Shown: positions 17,870-26,695 of the stretch, one piece after another | How the letters are laid out: each line of letters begins with the position of its first letter | Numbering within the stretch: the stretch's first letter is position 1 | Assembly (NCBI RefSeq): GCF_001579845.1 | Contig: NZ_CP007440.1 | Coordinates: 6,594,029 to 6,658,028 of the forward strand | DNA length: 64,000 bases | Reading direction: 5' to 3' | Source of the DNA: Rhodoplanes sp. Z2-YC6860 | GTDB lineage: Bacteria; Pseudomonadota; Alphaproteobacteria; Rhizobiales; Xanthobacteraceae | Translations under genes and position numbers: made by a program | The notes under the pieces: model-generated | The model's database searches: none | The model's input: the letters and a program-made list of their open reading frames with translations, nothing else | What the model was told of the DNA's origin: nothing

Positions 17870-19672
17870 CTACACCAGCATCTTGCCTTCTTCGGTAACG
17901 GCATCCTCGATGCTCTCGGCGGCGTCGCCGAGCAGCATCTCGTTGTGGGCGCGGCCCGACGGGATCATCGGGAAGCAGTTCTCGGCCTGATCGACCACGC
18001 AGTCGAACAGCACCGGCTTGTTGACGTTGATCATCTCCTTGATCGCGCCGTCGAGGTCGCCCGGCTTGTCGCAACGGATGCCGACCGCCTGATAGGCTTC
18101 GGCGAGTTTGACGAAGTCCGGGAGCGAATGGGTGTAGCTCTCGGCATAGCGGCCGCCGTGCAGCAGTTCCTGCCACTGGCGCACCATGCCCATGTACTGG
18201 TTGTTGAGGATGAACACCTTGATCGGCAGCCGGTGCTGCACCGCTGTCGACATCTCCTGCATGTTCATCAGCACCGAGGCTTCACCGGCGATGTCGATCA
18301 CCAGCGACTGCGGATGCGCGAGCTGCGTGCCGACCGCGGCCGGCAGACCGTAGCCCATGGTGCCGAGCCCACCCGACGTCATCCAGCGGTTCGGCTCCTG
18401 GAAGCCGTAGAACTGCGCCGCCCACATCTGGTGCTGGCCGACCTCGGTCGTGATGTAGGTGTCACGGTCCTTGGTCAGTTCGTAGAGCCGCTGGATCGCG
18501 TATTGCGGCTTGATGATCGCATCCGACCGCTTGTAGGCGAGCGATTTGCGCGCCCGCCACTTGTCGATCTGCTGCCACCATTCACCCAGCGCCTTCTTGT
18601 CCGGCTGCGCCTTGTTCTGTCGCCAGAGCGCGATCATGTCTTCGAGCACGTGGGCGCAGTCGCCGATGATCGGCACGTCGACCTTGACGTTCTTGTTGAT
18701 CGACGACGGATCGATATCGACGTGGATCTTGGTCGAGCCAGGCGAGAACGCGTCGACCCGGCCAGTGATGCGATCGTCGAAGCGCGCGCCGATGCAGATC
18801 ATCAGATCGCAATCGTGCATCGCCCAGTTGGCCTCCCAGGTGCCGTGCATGCCGAGCATGCCGAGCCATTGCGGATCGGCGGCCTGGACGGCGCCGAGCC
18901 CCATGAGGGTCGAGGTGATCGGGAAGCCGGTCAGCTTGACCAGTTCGCGCAGCAGAGCGCTGGCGCGCGGACCGGAGTTGATGATGCCGCCGCCGGTGTA
19001 GAACACCGGACGCTTGGCGCGCGCCATCAGCTCGACCGCATGCCCGATCCGGTTCGGATCGCCCTTCAGGCGGGGCTTGTAGCCCTTGTGCTGGAACTCG
19101 CTCGGCTTGGAATAGGTGCCCTTGGCGAACTGGATGTCCTTGGGGATGTCGATGACCACCGGTCCCGGCCGGCCGCTCGAGGCGATATGAAACGCCTCGT
19201 GCAACACCCGCGGCAGGTCGTCGACGTTCTTCACGAGGTAGTTGTGCTTGGTGCACGGCCGCGTGATGCCGACCGTGTCGCATTCCTGGAAGGCGTCGTT
19301 GCCAATCAGATGCGTCGGCACCTGGCCGGTGATGACGACGAGCGGAATGGAATCGCAGAGCGCATCTGTGAGACCGGTGACCGCATTGGTGGCGCCGGGC
19401 CCCGACGTCACCAGCACACAGCCGACCTTGCCGGTCGAGCGTGCATAGCCTTCGGCAGCGTGCACCGCACCCTGCTCATGACGGACCAGGATGTGCTGCA
19501 CCTGCTGCTGCTGGAAGATCGCATCATAGATCGGCAGCACCGCACCGCCCGGATAGCCGAAGACGTGCTGCACGCCCTGGTCGGCGAGCGCCTCGATCAC
19601 CATTTCGGCGCCGGTCATTTCCCGGCCTGGCGCCGTGGCGCCGTTGGTCTCGCCGTTGGTCTTTTGGGTCAT
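17870..19672 (-). CDS. ilvI: acetolactate synthase large (catalytic) subunit
   Basis: A 600-residue thiamine-diphosphate enzyme that makes acetolactate or acetohydroxybutyrate from pyruvate. Visible: GAEMVIEALADQGVQHVFGYPGGAVLPIYDA (with the nearby catalytic glutamate in LVRHEQGAVHAAEGYAR), the FAD/TPP middle domain, and the TPP motif beginning GEASVLMNMQE and ending NNQYMGMVRQWQ. The ATG at 19672 follows GGAGCGGACA. An upstream leader with a leader peptide and terminator indicates attenuation by branched-chain amino acids. ilvB would be an equally valid name. Confidence 0.96.
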   Translation of the reverse strand: MTQKTNGETNGATAPGREMTGAEMVIEALADQGVQHVFGYPGGAVLPIYDAIFQQQQVQHILVRHEQGAVHAAEGYARSTGKVGCVLVTSGPGATNAVTGLTDALCDSIPLVVITGQVPTHLIGNDAFQECDTVGITRPCTKHNYLVKNVDDLPRVLHEAFHIASSGRPGPVVIDIPKDIQFAKGTYSKPSEFQHKGYKPRLKGDPNRIGHAVELMARAKRPVFYTGGGIINSGPRASALLRELVKLTGFPITSTLMGLGAVQAADPQWLGMLGMHGTWEANWAMHDCDLMICIGARFDDRITGRVDAFSPGSTKIHVDIDPSSINKNVKVDVPIIGDCAHVLEDMIALWRQNKAQPDKKALGEWWQQIDKWRARKSLAYKRSDAIIKPQYAIQRLYELTKDRDTYITTEVGQHQMWAAQFYGFQEPNRWMTSGGLGTMGYGLPAAVGTQLAHPQSLVIDIAGEASVLMNMQEMSTAVQHRLPIKVFILNNQYMGMVRQWQELLHGGRYAESYTHSLPDFVKLAEAYQAVGIRCDKPGDLDGAIKEMINVNKPVLFDCVVDQAENCFPMIPSGRAHNEMLLGDAAESIEDAVTEEGKMLV

Positions 19673-19721
19673 TGTCCGCTCCACTCACTCCGGAATTTCA
19701 TCGCAACCGGCTTTTGGAATT

Positions 19722-19743
19722 AAAAAAGGGGCCGCAAAGCCCC
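19722..19743 (-). terminator. attenuator terminator of the ilvI leader
   Basis: On the minus strand GGGGCTTTGCGGCCCC folds into a short G+C hairpin directly followed by TTTTTTA, about 50 bases before the ilvI start. Because it lies between promoter and gene, it can act as a regulated terminator. Nine to ten bases upstream in the RNA lies a stronger hairpin. Confidence 0.85.
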
Positions 19744-19751
19744 TGTTTTCC

Positions 19752-19796
19752 GCGCACCGCCGAACCTTGGGAGGTCAGCCTCCCATGGCGGTGCGC
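19752..19796 (-). promoter_or_regulatory. leader hairpin upstream of the ilvI attenuator
   Basis: A 10-bp outer stem GCGCACCGCC/GGCGGTGCGC encloses a second stem GGGAGG/CCTCCC. It lies between the leader peptide stop and the terminator hairpin, where a pause or protector hairpin would be expected. The alternative antiterminator pairing could not be established by eye. Confidence 0.6.
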
Positions 19797-19800
19797 CTTC

Positions 19801-19842
19801 TTACGAGTACCAGCCTCTGAGCAATAAAATTGCGCATTCCAT
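19801..19842 (-). CDS. ilvI operon leader peptide
   Basis: A 13-codon frame reads MECAILLLRGWYS and stop. The run Ile-Leu-Leu-Leu in such a short peptide is the classic sensor of a branched-chain amino acid attenuator: ribosome stalling there would change folding of the RNA downstream. It starts about 25 bases after the likely transcription start and is followed by the leader hairpin and a terminator with a T run. The role is inferred from this arrangement; peptide length and position are seen directly. Confidence 0.82.
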   Translation of the reverse strand: MECAILLLRGWYS

Positions 19843-19872
19843 CGTCCGCTAGGTATTTCCTTGCGCGCGGGA

Positions 19873-19900
19873 TATATACGGGCCTTCAGCCGTTCGTCAA
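19873..19900 (-). promoter_or_regulatory. sigma-70 type promoter of the ilvI-ilvH leader
   Basis: On the minus strand TTGACG (19900-19895) and TATATA (19878-19873) are spaced by 16 bases, close to consensus. Transcription would begin near 19865, just ahead of the leader peptide. Confidence 0.75.
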
Positions 19901-20044
19901 GCCGAAATGGATGGGAGCGTCGTTCCGCAGGCTCGAACCCCGACCATTAAGACGTGAACCGTATTGTCAGCATTTCATCTGCCGGAAATGTCCCGGAAAG
20001 GCGTCAGCACTCATTTATAGTGTGCCGGCACCGGAGGCGACATC

Positions 20045-21226
20045 TTGACGCAACATGACTTGAAGACTGGACGACCCTGGAGCCGCGGCACTTCAGCCCT
20101 ACTGGCGGTTGTGCTGGTGCTGGGCGCCGGAACAGCCGGCTATTTCACCTGGCGCGCCATGCAGCCGGCCGCCGTGGCACGCAGCGGTCCCCCCAAAGTG
20201 CCGGTCAGCGTCACAAACGCCGTCCGCAAGGATGTCCCGATCTATCTCACCGGCCTCGGCACGGTGCAGGCCACCTTCACGGTCGGCATCCATTCCCAGG
20301 TCGACGGCAAACTGGAGAGTGTGTTCTTCAAGGAAGGCCAGCACGTCAAGAAAGACGAAGTGCTCGCCAAGATCGATCCGCGGCTGTTCCAGGCGGCGCT
20401 CGATCAGGCCAAGGCCAAAAAGGCACAGGACGCCGCGTCGCTTATCTCCCTTCAGAAGGATCTCGAGCGGTTCCGCACCCTCGGCTCGAAGGGCTTCGAG
20501 ACGCAGCAGAACCTCGACCAGCAGCAGGCCAAAGTCGACAGCATGAAGGCCACGATCCAGGCCGACGAGGCTCAGATCGAAACCGCGCAAACCCAGCTCG
20601 ACTACACCGACATCAAGGCGCCGAGCGATGGCCGCATGGGCATGCGCATGGTCGATCCCGGCAACATCGTTCGCGCCTCCGACGCCGGCATGATGGCAAC
20701 GCTGGTGCAGGCGCAGCCGGCGCTCGGCACCTTCACTCTGCCGGCACAAACCCTCGATCAGGTTCGCGAGGCGATGAAGCGCGGGGCCGTTGAAGCGGTG
20801 GCCTACGACCGCGACAACCGCAATGTCCTGAGCGTCGGCACGCTGCAGAACATCGACAACCAGATCGACCAGGCGACGGCGAGCTACAAGCTGAAAGCGA
20901 GCTTCCCGAACACCGACGAAAAGCTCTGGCCGGGCGAGTTCATCAATGTCCGCATCCAGATCGAGACGCGGCCGCAAGCTGTCGTGGTCCCGAACACGGC
21001 CGTTCAGCGCGGACCCAAGGGCCAGTTCGTCTGGGCCCTGACCGACAAGAACACCGCGGTGTCGAAGCCGATCCAGACGGGCCCAACGACCGGCGACATC
21101 ACCATCGTCGAGAGCGGCGTCAGTGCCGGCGACCGTGTGATCACCGGCGGCCAATACAAGCTCCGGGCCAATTCTCCCGTGAGCATTTCGGATAAGGCGC
21201 AAACGGCGGACAACAGCGAATCATGA
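20045..21226 (+). CDS. RND efflux periplasmic adaptor (membrane fusion protein)
   Basis: A 393-residue HlyD/MdtA-type adaptor: an N-terminal membrane anchor (TSALLAVVLVLGAGTAGYFTW), a lipoyl half-motif (TVGIHSQVDGKLESVFFKEGQHVKKDEVLAKIDPR), a coiled-coil hairpin of about residues 115-190, and DIKAPSDGRMGMRMVDPGNIV. It joins the inner-membrane pump to an outer-membrane channel. The start is TTG with GGAGG seven bases upstream. It overlaps the pump gene by four bases. No TolC-like gene is present in the window. Confidence 0.93.
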   Translation: MTQHDLKTGRPWSRGTSALLAVVLVLGAGTAGYFTWRAMQPAAVARSGPPKVPVSVTNAVRKDVPIYLTGLGTVQATFTVGIHSQVDGKLESVFFKEGQHVKKDEVLAKIDPRLFQAALDQAKAKKAQDAASLISLQKDLERFRTLGSKGFETQQNLDQQQAKVDSMKATIQADEAQIETAQTQLDYTDIKAPSDGRMGMRMVDPGNIVRASDAGMMATLVQAQPALGTFTLPAQTLDQVREAMKRGAVEAVAYDRDNRNVLSVGTLQNIDNQIDQATASYKLKASFPNTDEKLWPGEFINVRIQIETRPQAVVVPNTAVQRGPKGQFVWALTDKNTAVSKPIQTGPTTGDITIVESGVSAGDRVITGGQYKLRANSPVSISDKAQTADNSES

Positions 21227-24200
21227 ACCTTTCCGAACCGTTCATCCGCCGCCCAGTCGCCACCACGCTGCTGATGGCGGCGTTGGCGTTTGTCGGTATC
21301 GCATCCTATCCGTTTCTGCCGGTCGCTCCGCTCCCGCAGGTGGACTTCCCGACACTGCAAGTCACCGCCCAATGGGCCGGTGCGAGCGCCGAGACCATGG
21401 CGACGTCGGTCGCGGCGCCTCTGGAGCGCCAGTTCGCCCAGGTGCCCGGCATCGCACAGATGACCTCGACGAGCGCGCTTGGCGCAACCACGATCGTCAT
21501 TCAGTTCAAACTCGACCGTGCCATCGACTCGGCGGCGCAGGACGTGCAGTCGGCCATCACCGCGGCGAGCAAGCAGCTGCCGCAGACCATGACGGCACCG
21601 CCCTACTTCAAGAAGGTCAACCCGGCGGATTCCCCGATCCTGCTGCTGGCGTTGAGTTCGGACACCGTTCCGTTGACCACGGTCGACGACTATGCCGACT
21701 TGTTCCTGGCGCAGCAGATCTCGCAGGTCTCGGGCGTGGCGCAGGTCACGATCTTCGGCGACCGCCCGCCCTCGATCCGCGTCCAGGTCGATCCGGCCAA
21801 GCTCGCCAACAGCAACCTGACGCTGGAGGAAGTGCGCCAGGCATTGGTGAGCCAGACCGTCAATGTCGCCAAGGGCACGATCAACACCTCGAAAACCAGC
21901 TTCACGATCGCCACCAACGACCAGATCCTCACCGCCGATCCGTTCAACGACGTGGTCGTCGCCTACCGGAACGGCGCACCGATCCGCGTCAGGGACATCG
22001 GGCAGGCGATCTCCGATCCTCAAGATCGCAACGTTGCGGCCTATCAGAACAACAAGGACGGCATCATTCTTGCCGTGTTCAAGCAGCCCGGCGCCAACGT
22101 GGTCGACACCGTCGACCAGATCAAGGCGCAGCTGCCGCACCTCACCGCGCGCATCCCGCCGGCCATCGAAGTGAAGACGCTGCTTGATAAGACCACCACG
22201 ATCCGCGCCTCGGTGGCCGACGTACAGTTCACGCTTGGCCTCACCATCGCCCTCGTCGTGATGGTGATCATGCTGTTCCTGCGGAACTTCTGGGCGACCC
22301 TCATTCCGAGCGTCACCGTGCCGCTGGCGCTGATGGGCTCAGCCGGCGCGATGTATCTGTTGAATTTCAGCCTCGACAACCTGTCGCTGATGGCGCTCAC
22401 CATCGCGGTCGGTTTCGTGGTCGACGACGCCATCGTCGTGGTCGAAAACATCTATCGGCACATCGAAGAGGGCAAGTCCCCCATGGAGGCCGCGCTCATC
22501 GGTTCGAGCGAGATCGGCTTCACCGTGCTGTCGATCTCGTGCTCGCTGGTCGCCGTGTTCATTCCGCTGCTCCTGATGGGCGGCATCATCGGCCGGCTGT
22601 TCCGTGAATTCGCCCTGACCGTGACCTCTTCGATCGCGGTGTCGGCGCTGGTTTCGCTGACGCTCGCTCCGATGATGTGCTCGCGCTTCATGCGCCATGA
22701 TTCAGGCGAGCACGGGCGGGTGTACAAGTTCATCGAAGCGGGCTTTGAGGGCATCGCGTCGTTCTACCAGCGCACGCTCGACGTCGCGCTGCGTCACCAG
22801 CGCATCACGATTGGCGTGTTCTTCGGCACCATGGTGCTGACCGTGGCGATGGCCATCGAAATCCCCAAGGGCTTCTTTCCGATCCAAGACACCGGGATGA
22901 TCTCGGTCTTCATGGAAGGCGCACAGGACACCTCGCCCGAGGAAATGATGAGGCTGATCCAGAAGCTCGGCGCCGTCGTGATGAAGGATCCGGACGTCGC
23001 GGGCCTTGGCACTTTTACCGGAAGTTCGGGCGGCGCGCAGACCGCCAACACCGGCCGCGGCTTCATCGTGCTCAAACCGCGCGACGAGCGCGAGCTGAAC
23101 GCCACGCAGATCATCGACCGGTTGCGCCCGCAACTCGCCAAGATCGAAGGCGCCAACATGTTCATGCAGGCGAGCCAGGACATCACGGTCGGCGGCCGCA
23201 TCGCCCGCGCCAGCTTCCAATACACCTTGCAGGACCCGAATCTGGACGAGTTGAACGAGTGGAGCGACAAGCTGCTCGACAAGATGAAGACCTTGCCGGA
23301 GATCACCGATGTCGGCAGCGACCTCTTGTCCAACGCGCCGCAGCTCAAGATCACCATCAACCGCGATCAGGCCTCGCGCTTCGGCATCTCGCCACAGCTC
23401 ATCGACGACACGCTGAACGACGCCTTCGGCCAGCGCCAGATCACGCAGTACTTCACCCAGCTCAAGACCTACTTCCTGGTCCTGGAGATCCTGCCCGAGT
23501 TGCAGAAGGACATCAGCACGCTCAACCGGCTCTATCTGAAGTCGCCGATCACCGGCGGCGCGGTGCCGCTGTCCAATCTGGTCGACGTCGACTCCAGCAA
23601 GGTCGGCCCGCTGTCGGTGTCGCACCAGGGCCAGTTCCCAGCCGCAACGCTGACCTTCAACTTGCGTCAGGGCGTGGCTCTCGGCCAGGCGGTCGAGGCG
23701 ATCACCAACGCGTCCCGTGAGATCAACATGCCGTCAGGTGTGATCGGGACCTTCCAGGGCAACGCGCAAGCATTCCAGGATTCGCTGTCGAGCACGCCGA
23801 TCCTGGTTCTCGCCGCGCTGATCGTGGTCTACCTCATTCTCGGCATGCTCTATGAGAGCTTCATCCTGCCGCTGACCATTCTGTCGACGCTGCCGTCCGC
23901 CGGCGTCGGCGCGCTGCTCGCGCTCCGCCTCGGCGGCATGGACCTCTCGGTGATCGGCATCATCGGCATCATTCTGCTGATCGGCATCGTCAAGAAGAAC
24001 GGCATCATGCTGGTCGACTTTGCGATCACGGCCGAGCGTGAGCGTCACGCGGAGCCCTTCGACGCGATCCGCGAAGCCTGCCTGCTGCGGTTCCGGCCGA
24101 TCCTGATGACCACCGCGGCGGCGATGCTGGCCGGCATCCCGCTGGCGCTGGGCCACGGCACCGGCTCCGAGCTGCGGCAGCCGCTCGGCTACGCCATGGT

Positions 24201-24348
24201 CGGCGGTCTCGCCTTCAGCCAAGTGCTGACGCTGTACACCACGCCGGTGGTCTATCTCTATCTCGACCGCTTCCAGCAATGGCTCGACCGCGGCAAGACC
24301 CAATCGGAGATCGCCGACGAAGAGACACACCGCGTGGCGGCGGAGTGA
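21223..24348 (+). CDS. RND multidrug efflux permease (MdtB/MdtC-like)
   Basis: A 1041-residue proton-driven exporter of the AcrB/MdtBC family with two repeats of six helices and two large periplasmic domains. Start FIRRPVATTLLMAALAFVGIASYPFLPVAPLPQVDFPT is canonical; the TM4 relay motif GFVVDDAIVVVENIYRHIEEG carries the two aspartates, and the TM10 region has IVKKNGIMLVDFA with the lysine. It is coupled to the adaptor by ATGA overlap. The substrate range is unknown. Its stop is three bases from the convergent miaA stop. Confidence 0.95.
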   Translation: MNLSEPFIRRPVATTLLMAALAFVGIASYPFLPVAPLPQVDFPTLQVTAQWAGASAETMATSVAAPLERQFAQVPGIAQMTSTSALGATTIVIQFKLDRAIDSAAQDVQSAITAASKQLPQTMTAPPYFKKVNPADSPILLLALSSDTVPLTTVDDYADLFLAQQISQVSGVAQVTIFGDRPPSIRVQVDPAKLANSNLTLEEVRQALVSQTVNVAKGTINTSKTSFTIATNDQILTADPFNDVVVAYRNGAPIRVRDIGQAISDPQDRNVAAYQNNKDGIILAVFKQPGANVVDTVDQIKAQLPHLTARIPPAIEVKTLLDKTTTIRASVADVQFTLGLTIALVVMVIMLFLRNFWATLIPSVTVPLALMGSAGAMYLLNFSLDNLSLMALTIAVGFVVDDAIVVVENIYRHIEEGKSPMEAALIGSSEIGFTVLSISCSLVAVFIPLLLMGGIIGRLFREFALTVTSSIAVSALVSLTLAPMMCSRFMRHDSGEHGRVYKFIEAGFEGIASFYQRTLDVALRHQRITIGVFFGTMVLTVAMAIEIPKGFFPIQDTGMISVFMEGAQDTSPEEMMRLIQKLGAVVMKDPDVAGLGTFTGSSGGAQTANTGRGFIVLKPRDERELNATQIIDRLRPQLAKIEGANMFMQASQDITVGGRIARASFQYTLQDPNLDELNEWSDKLLDKMKTLPEITDVGSDLLSNAPQLKITINRDQASRFGISPQLIDDTLNDAFGQRQITQYFTQLKTYFLVLEILPELQKDISTLNRLYLKSPITGGAVPLSNLVDVDSSKVGPLSVSHQGQFPAATLTFNLRQGVALGQAVEAITNASREINMPSGVIGTFQGNAQAFQDSLSSTPILVLAALIVVYLILGMLYESFILPLTILSTLPSAGVGALLALRLGGMDLSVIGIIGIILLIGIVKKNGIMLVDFAITAERERHAEPFDAIREACLLRFRPILMTTAAAMLAGIPLALGHGTGSELRQPLGYAMVGGLAFSQVLTLYTTPVVYLYLDRFQQWLDRGKTQSEIADEETHRVAAE

Positions 24349-24351
24349 CCG

Positions 24352-25317
24352 TCAGCCGGCGACTTCGCGCGTCGCAACTTCGAGCACGGCTTCAGGTTCA
24401 AGCCATGTCCAGCCGGGCATCTGGTGGCGAAACCACGTCACCTGCCGCTTGGTGTAGCGGCGGGTGTCGGCCTTGCCGCCCTCCGCGGCTTCGGTGAGCG
24501 TGATCTCGCCGGTGAGATAGCGCCGCAGCCACGGCACGCCGTGGGCTTTCATCGCGGGCAGCATCGGGTCGAGATGGCGCTCGGCGAGCGCGCGAACCTC
24601 ATCGAGCGCGCCGGTTTCCAGCATGGCGTCGAAGCGCACGTCGATCCGCCGGGCCAGTTCGGCACGGTCGACCACCAGAAAGAAGCCCGTGGCCGCACCC
24701 GCATCGAGCATCGCCGGCATGCCGTCGCGCTGCCAGTCGGCGAGCGATCGCCCGGTCGCTTCCAGAACCTCGAGTGCGCGGGCGACCCGCATCCGGTCGC
24801 CCGGCTTGAGCCTTTCGGCCATGACCGGGTCGCGGCGGGCGAGTTCGGCGTGCAGGGCTTCGGCGCCTTCGGCATCGCATCGCGCGCGCACCGCCGCGCG
24901 GGTTTCCTCCGGCGTCGGCGGCACCGCCGACAGCCCTTGAGTCAACGCTTTGAAATAGAGCCCGGTGCCGCCCACCAGGATCGGCAGGCGCCCCTCCCGC
25001 CACACCGCGTCGAGCGCAGCCTTGGCATCGGCGCACCACCGCCCGACCGAATAGTTCTCGGCCGCATCGACAAAGCCGTAGAGCCGGTGCGGCACGCGGG
25101 CCTCGTCTTCCTTGCTGGGCCGTGCCGTGATGACGCGCAGATCGCGGTAGACCTGCATGGAATCCGCGTTGAGGATGGTGCCGTGGTGCCGCTCGGCCAG
25201 CCGCAGCGCCAGCGCCGACTTGCCGCTGGAGGTTGGGCCTGCAATAAGCACCGCCCGGCGACCGGAAGCTTGCCTCCCAGAATCCTGCCCTCCAGAATCT
25301 TGCCGCTCATGACTCAT
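24352..25317 (-). CDS. miaA: tRNA dimethylallyltransferase
   Basis: A 321-residue enzyme that transfers dimethylallyl to A37 of tRNAs reading UNN codons. Visible: P-loop [14 protein letters not shown], the substrate loop [30 protein letters not shown], and [15 protein letters not shown], with a C-terminal [12 protein letters not shown] tRNA-binding motif. The first 21 residues are a low-complexity Gln/Gly/Ser tail. Its ATG (25317) overlaps the divergent serB ATG (25309-25311) within one near-palindromic nonamer, an unusual arrangement. Confidence 0.95.
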   Translation of the reverse strand: MSHERQDSGGQDSGRQASGRRAVLIAGPTSSGKSALALRLAERHHGTILNADSMQVYRDLRVITARPSKEDEARVPHRLYGFVDAAENYSVGRWCADAKAALDAVWREGRLPILVGGTGLYFKALTQGLSAVPPTPEETRAAVRARCDAEGAEALHAELARRDPVMAERLKPGDRMRVARALEVLEATGRSLADWQRDGMPAMLDAGAATGFFLVVDRAELARRIDVRFDAMLETGALDEVRALAERHLDPMLPAMKAHGVPWLRRYLTGEITLTEAAEGGKADTRRYTKRQVTWFRHQMPGWTWLEPEAVLEVATREVAG

Positions 25318-26211
25318 GTCGCGACCCTGATCTGCAACCCCTCTCAGCCTGCGCTCGACGCCGCAGCGCTGGAGCGCGCACGGGCCGCCCTACCGCATGG
25401 CGGTGCGCCGAGCTGGCTCGACCCCGCTGTTGCGGCCGACATTCCCTTTACCCCGGACGCAGGCAGCGACCAACGTTTGCTCGCGAACCAGGTGCAGGCG
25501 TCATTGGCCGGCCGGCCCATCGACGTGGTGGTGCAGCCGCTCGCCGGCCGCCGCAAGCGACTGTTCCTGGCCGACATGGACTCCACCATGATCGGGCAGG
25601 AGTGCATCGACGAGCTCGCCGACTATGCGGGCTTCAAGGACCATGTCGCTGCGATCACCGAACGCGCCATGCGCGGCGAGATCGCGTTCGAGCCGGCGCT
25701 GCGCGAGCGGGTGGCACTGCTCAAGGGCCTGCCGCAGACCGTGGTCCGCGAGGTCATCGAGCAGCGCATCAAGCTGACGCCAGGAGGCCGCGCGCTGGTC
25801 GGCACCATGAGGGCGCATGGCGCCTACACGTGTCTTGTGTCGGGCGGCTTCACGACGTTCACCCATACCATCGGCAAGATGATCGGCTTCGATGAAGACC
25901 GCGCAAACATTTTGTTGGTGGACGACGGCGGCCGGCTGTCGGGCCTTGTGAAGGAGCCGATCTTGGGCCGCGAGGCCAAGCTCGACACGCTGAACGAGCT
26001 GCGCCGACGGCTCAATCTCGCGCCCGAGGACACGCTGGTCACCGGCGACGGCGCCAACGACATCCCGATGATCGAAGCCGCGGGTCTCGGCGTCGCCTAT
26101 CACGGCAAGCCCGCGGTGGCGCAGGCTGCTGCAGCACAAATCGACCACGGCGACCTCACGGCGCTGCTTTACGCCCAGGGCTACGCCCGCACGGCCTTCG
26201 TCGGCGGATAG
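25309..26211 (+). CDS. serB: phosphoserine phosphatase
   Basis: A 300-residue HAD-family enzyme that performs the last step of serine synthesis. Visible: [21 protein letters not shown] (nucleophile Asp and the second Asp), GLVSGG-type motif II in [11 protein letters not shown], and [25 protein letters not shown] (motif III/IV). The start is the ATG at 25309 ([10 protein letters not shown]); the reading frame is open much further upstream but that part runs antisense to miaA and is not coding. An N-terminal domain of about 70 residues precedes the catalytic core. Confidence 0.94.
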   Translation: MTHVATLICNPSQPALDAAALERARAALPHGGAPSWLDPAVAADIPFTPDAGSDQRLLANQVQASLAGRPIDVVVQPLAGRRKRLFLADMDSTMIGQECIDELADYAGFKDHVAAITERAMRGEIAFEPALRERVALLKGLPQTVVREVIEQRIKLTPGGRALVGTMRAHGAYTCLVSGGFTTFTHTIGKMIGFDEDRANILLVDDGGRLSGLVKEPILGREAKLDTLNELRRRLNLAPEDTLVTGDGANDIPMIEAAGLGVAYHGKPAVAQAAAAQIDHGDLTALLYAQGYARTAFVGG

Positions 26212-26215
26212 AACA

Positions 26216-26614
26216 ATGACTGTTTCTATTTCTGATGGGTTCAGCCGTTTGGAATTGGCTCGAACCGGTGATCCGGACGAACACTACACTGCCTCCAGTT
26301 ATCTTACTAACGTTGCAGTTGTCTCCGACCCATTTTCAGTGATCGTCGAAGCTCACGCTCGGACCTTTGCCAGTTTTTTGCAGGCGCTTTCCCAACTTCA
26401 CCAATCCATGGCCGGCGAAGCCAAACTGGACTTCTGGAATGAGGAGCACTCAATCATCCTAAAGGGCGACGGCAGAGGTGGCTTGCAAATTGACGCAACG
26501 ATCACGGACGGCCGTACGCCGTGTAGCGCGTACCTCAGAGTTGGGATTGTTCTCGATCAATCCTATCTTCCGGGCATCATCTCCGAACTGAGGGAAGAGT
26601 TCCCTATCGAGTAG
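26216..26614 (+). CDS. hypothetical protein, WapI/DUF6228 immunity-like fold
   Basis: A 132-residue protein starting four bases after the serB stop. Its plan (SRLELARTGDPDEHYTASSYL, a helix FASFLQALSQLHQSMAG, then LDFWNEEHSIILKGD and strands ending in LPGIISELREEFP) resembles the small WapI-type/DUF6228 proteins often found as contact-toxin immunity genes. The codon use is clearly less G+C-rich than neighbours, suggesting later acquisition. No toxin gene is nearby. The family call is a pattern impression. Confidence 0.55.
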   Translation: MTVSISDGFSRLELARTGDPDEHYTASSYLTNVAVVSDPFSVIVEAHARTFASFLQALSQLHQSMAGEAKLDFWNEEHSIILKGDGRGGLQIDATITDGRTPCSAYLRVGIVLDQSYLPGIISELREEFPIE

Positions 26615-26645
26615 CTGGGTTTGTCGAGCAAGGCATCGTGAAAAA

Positions 26646-26675
26646 CGAAAGGGCGGCCGGTAGGCCGCCCTTTCG
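26646..26675 (-). terminator. bidirectional terminator between the serB operon and degP
   Basis: A perfect 13-bp stem CGAAAGGGCGGCC/GGCCGCCCTTTCG with loop GGTA; on the minus strand, after the degP stop at 26696, it is followed by TTTTTCACG. Confidence 0.85.
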
Positions 26676-26695
26676 CATTGCGTCGATCGGCGCGG

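Noticed and set aside
24424-25308. Apparent N-terminal extension of serB running across miaA
   Set aside because: The frame is open only because it is antisense to miaA; SerB homology begins at [10 protein letters not shown] (25309).
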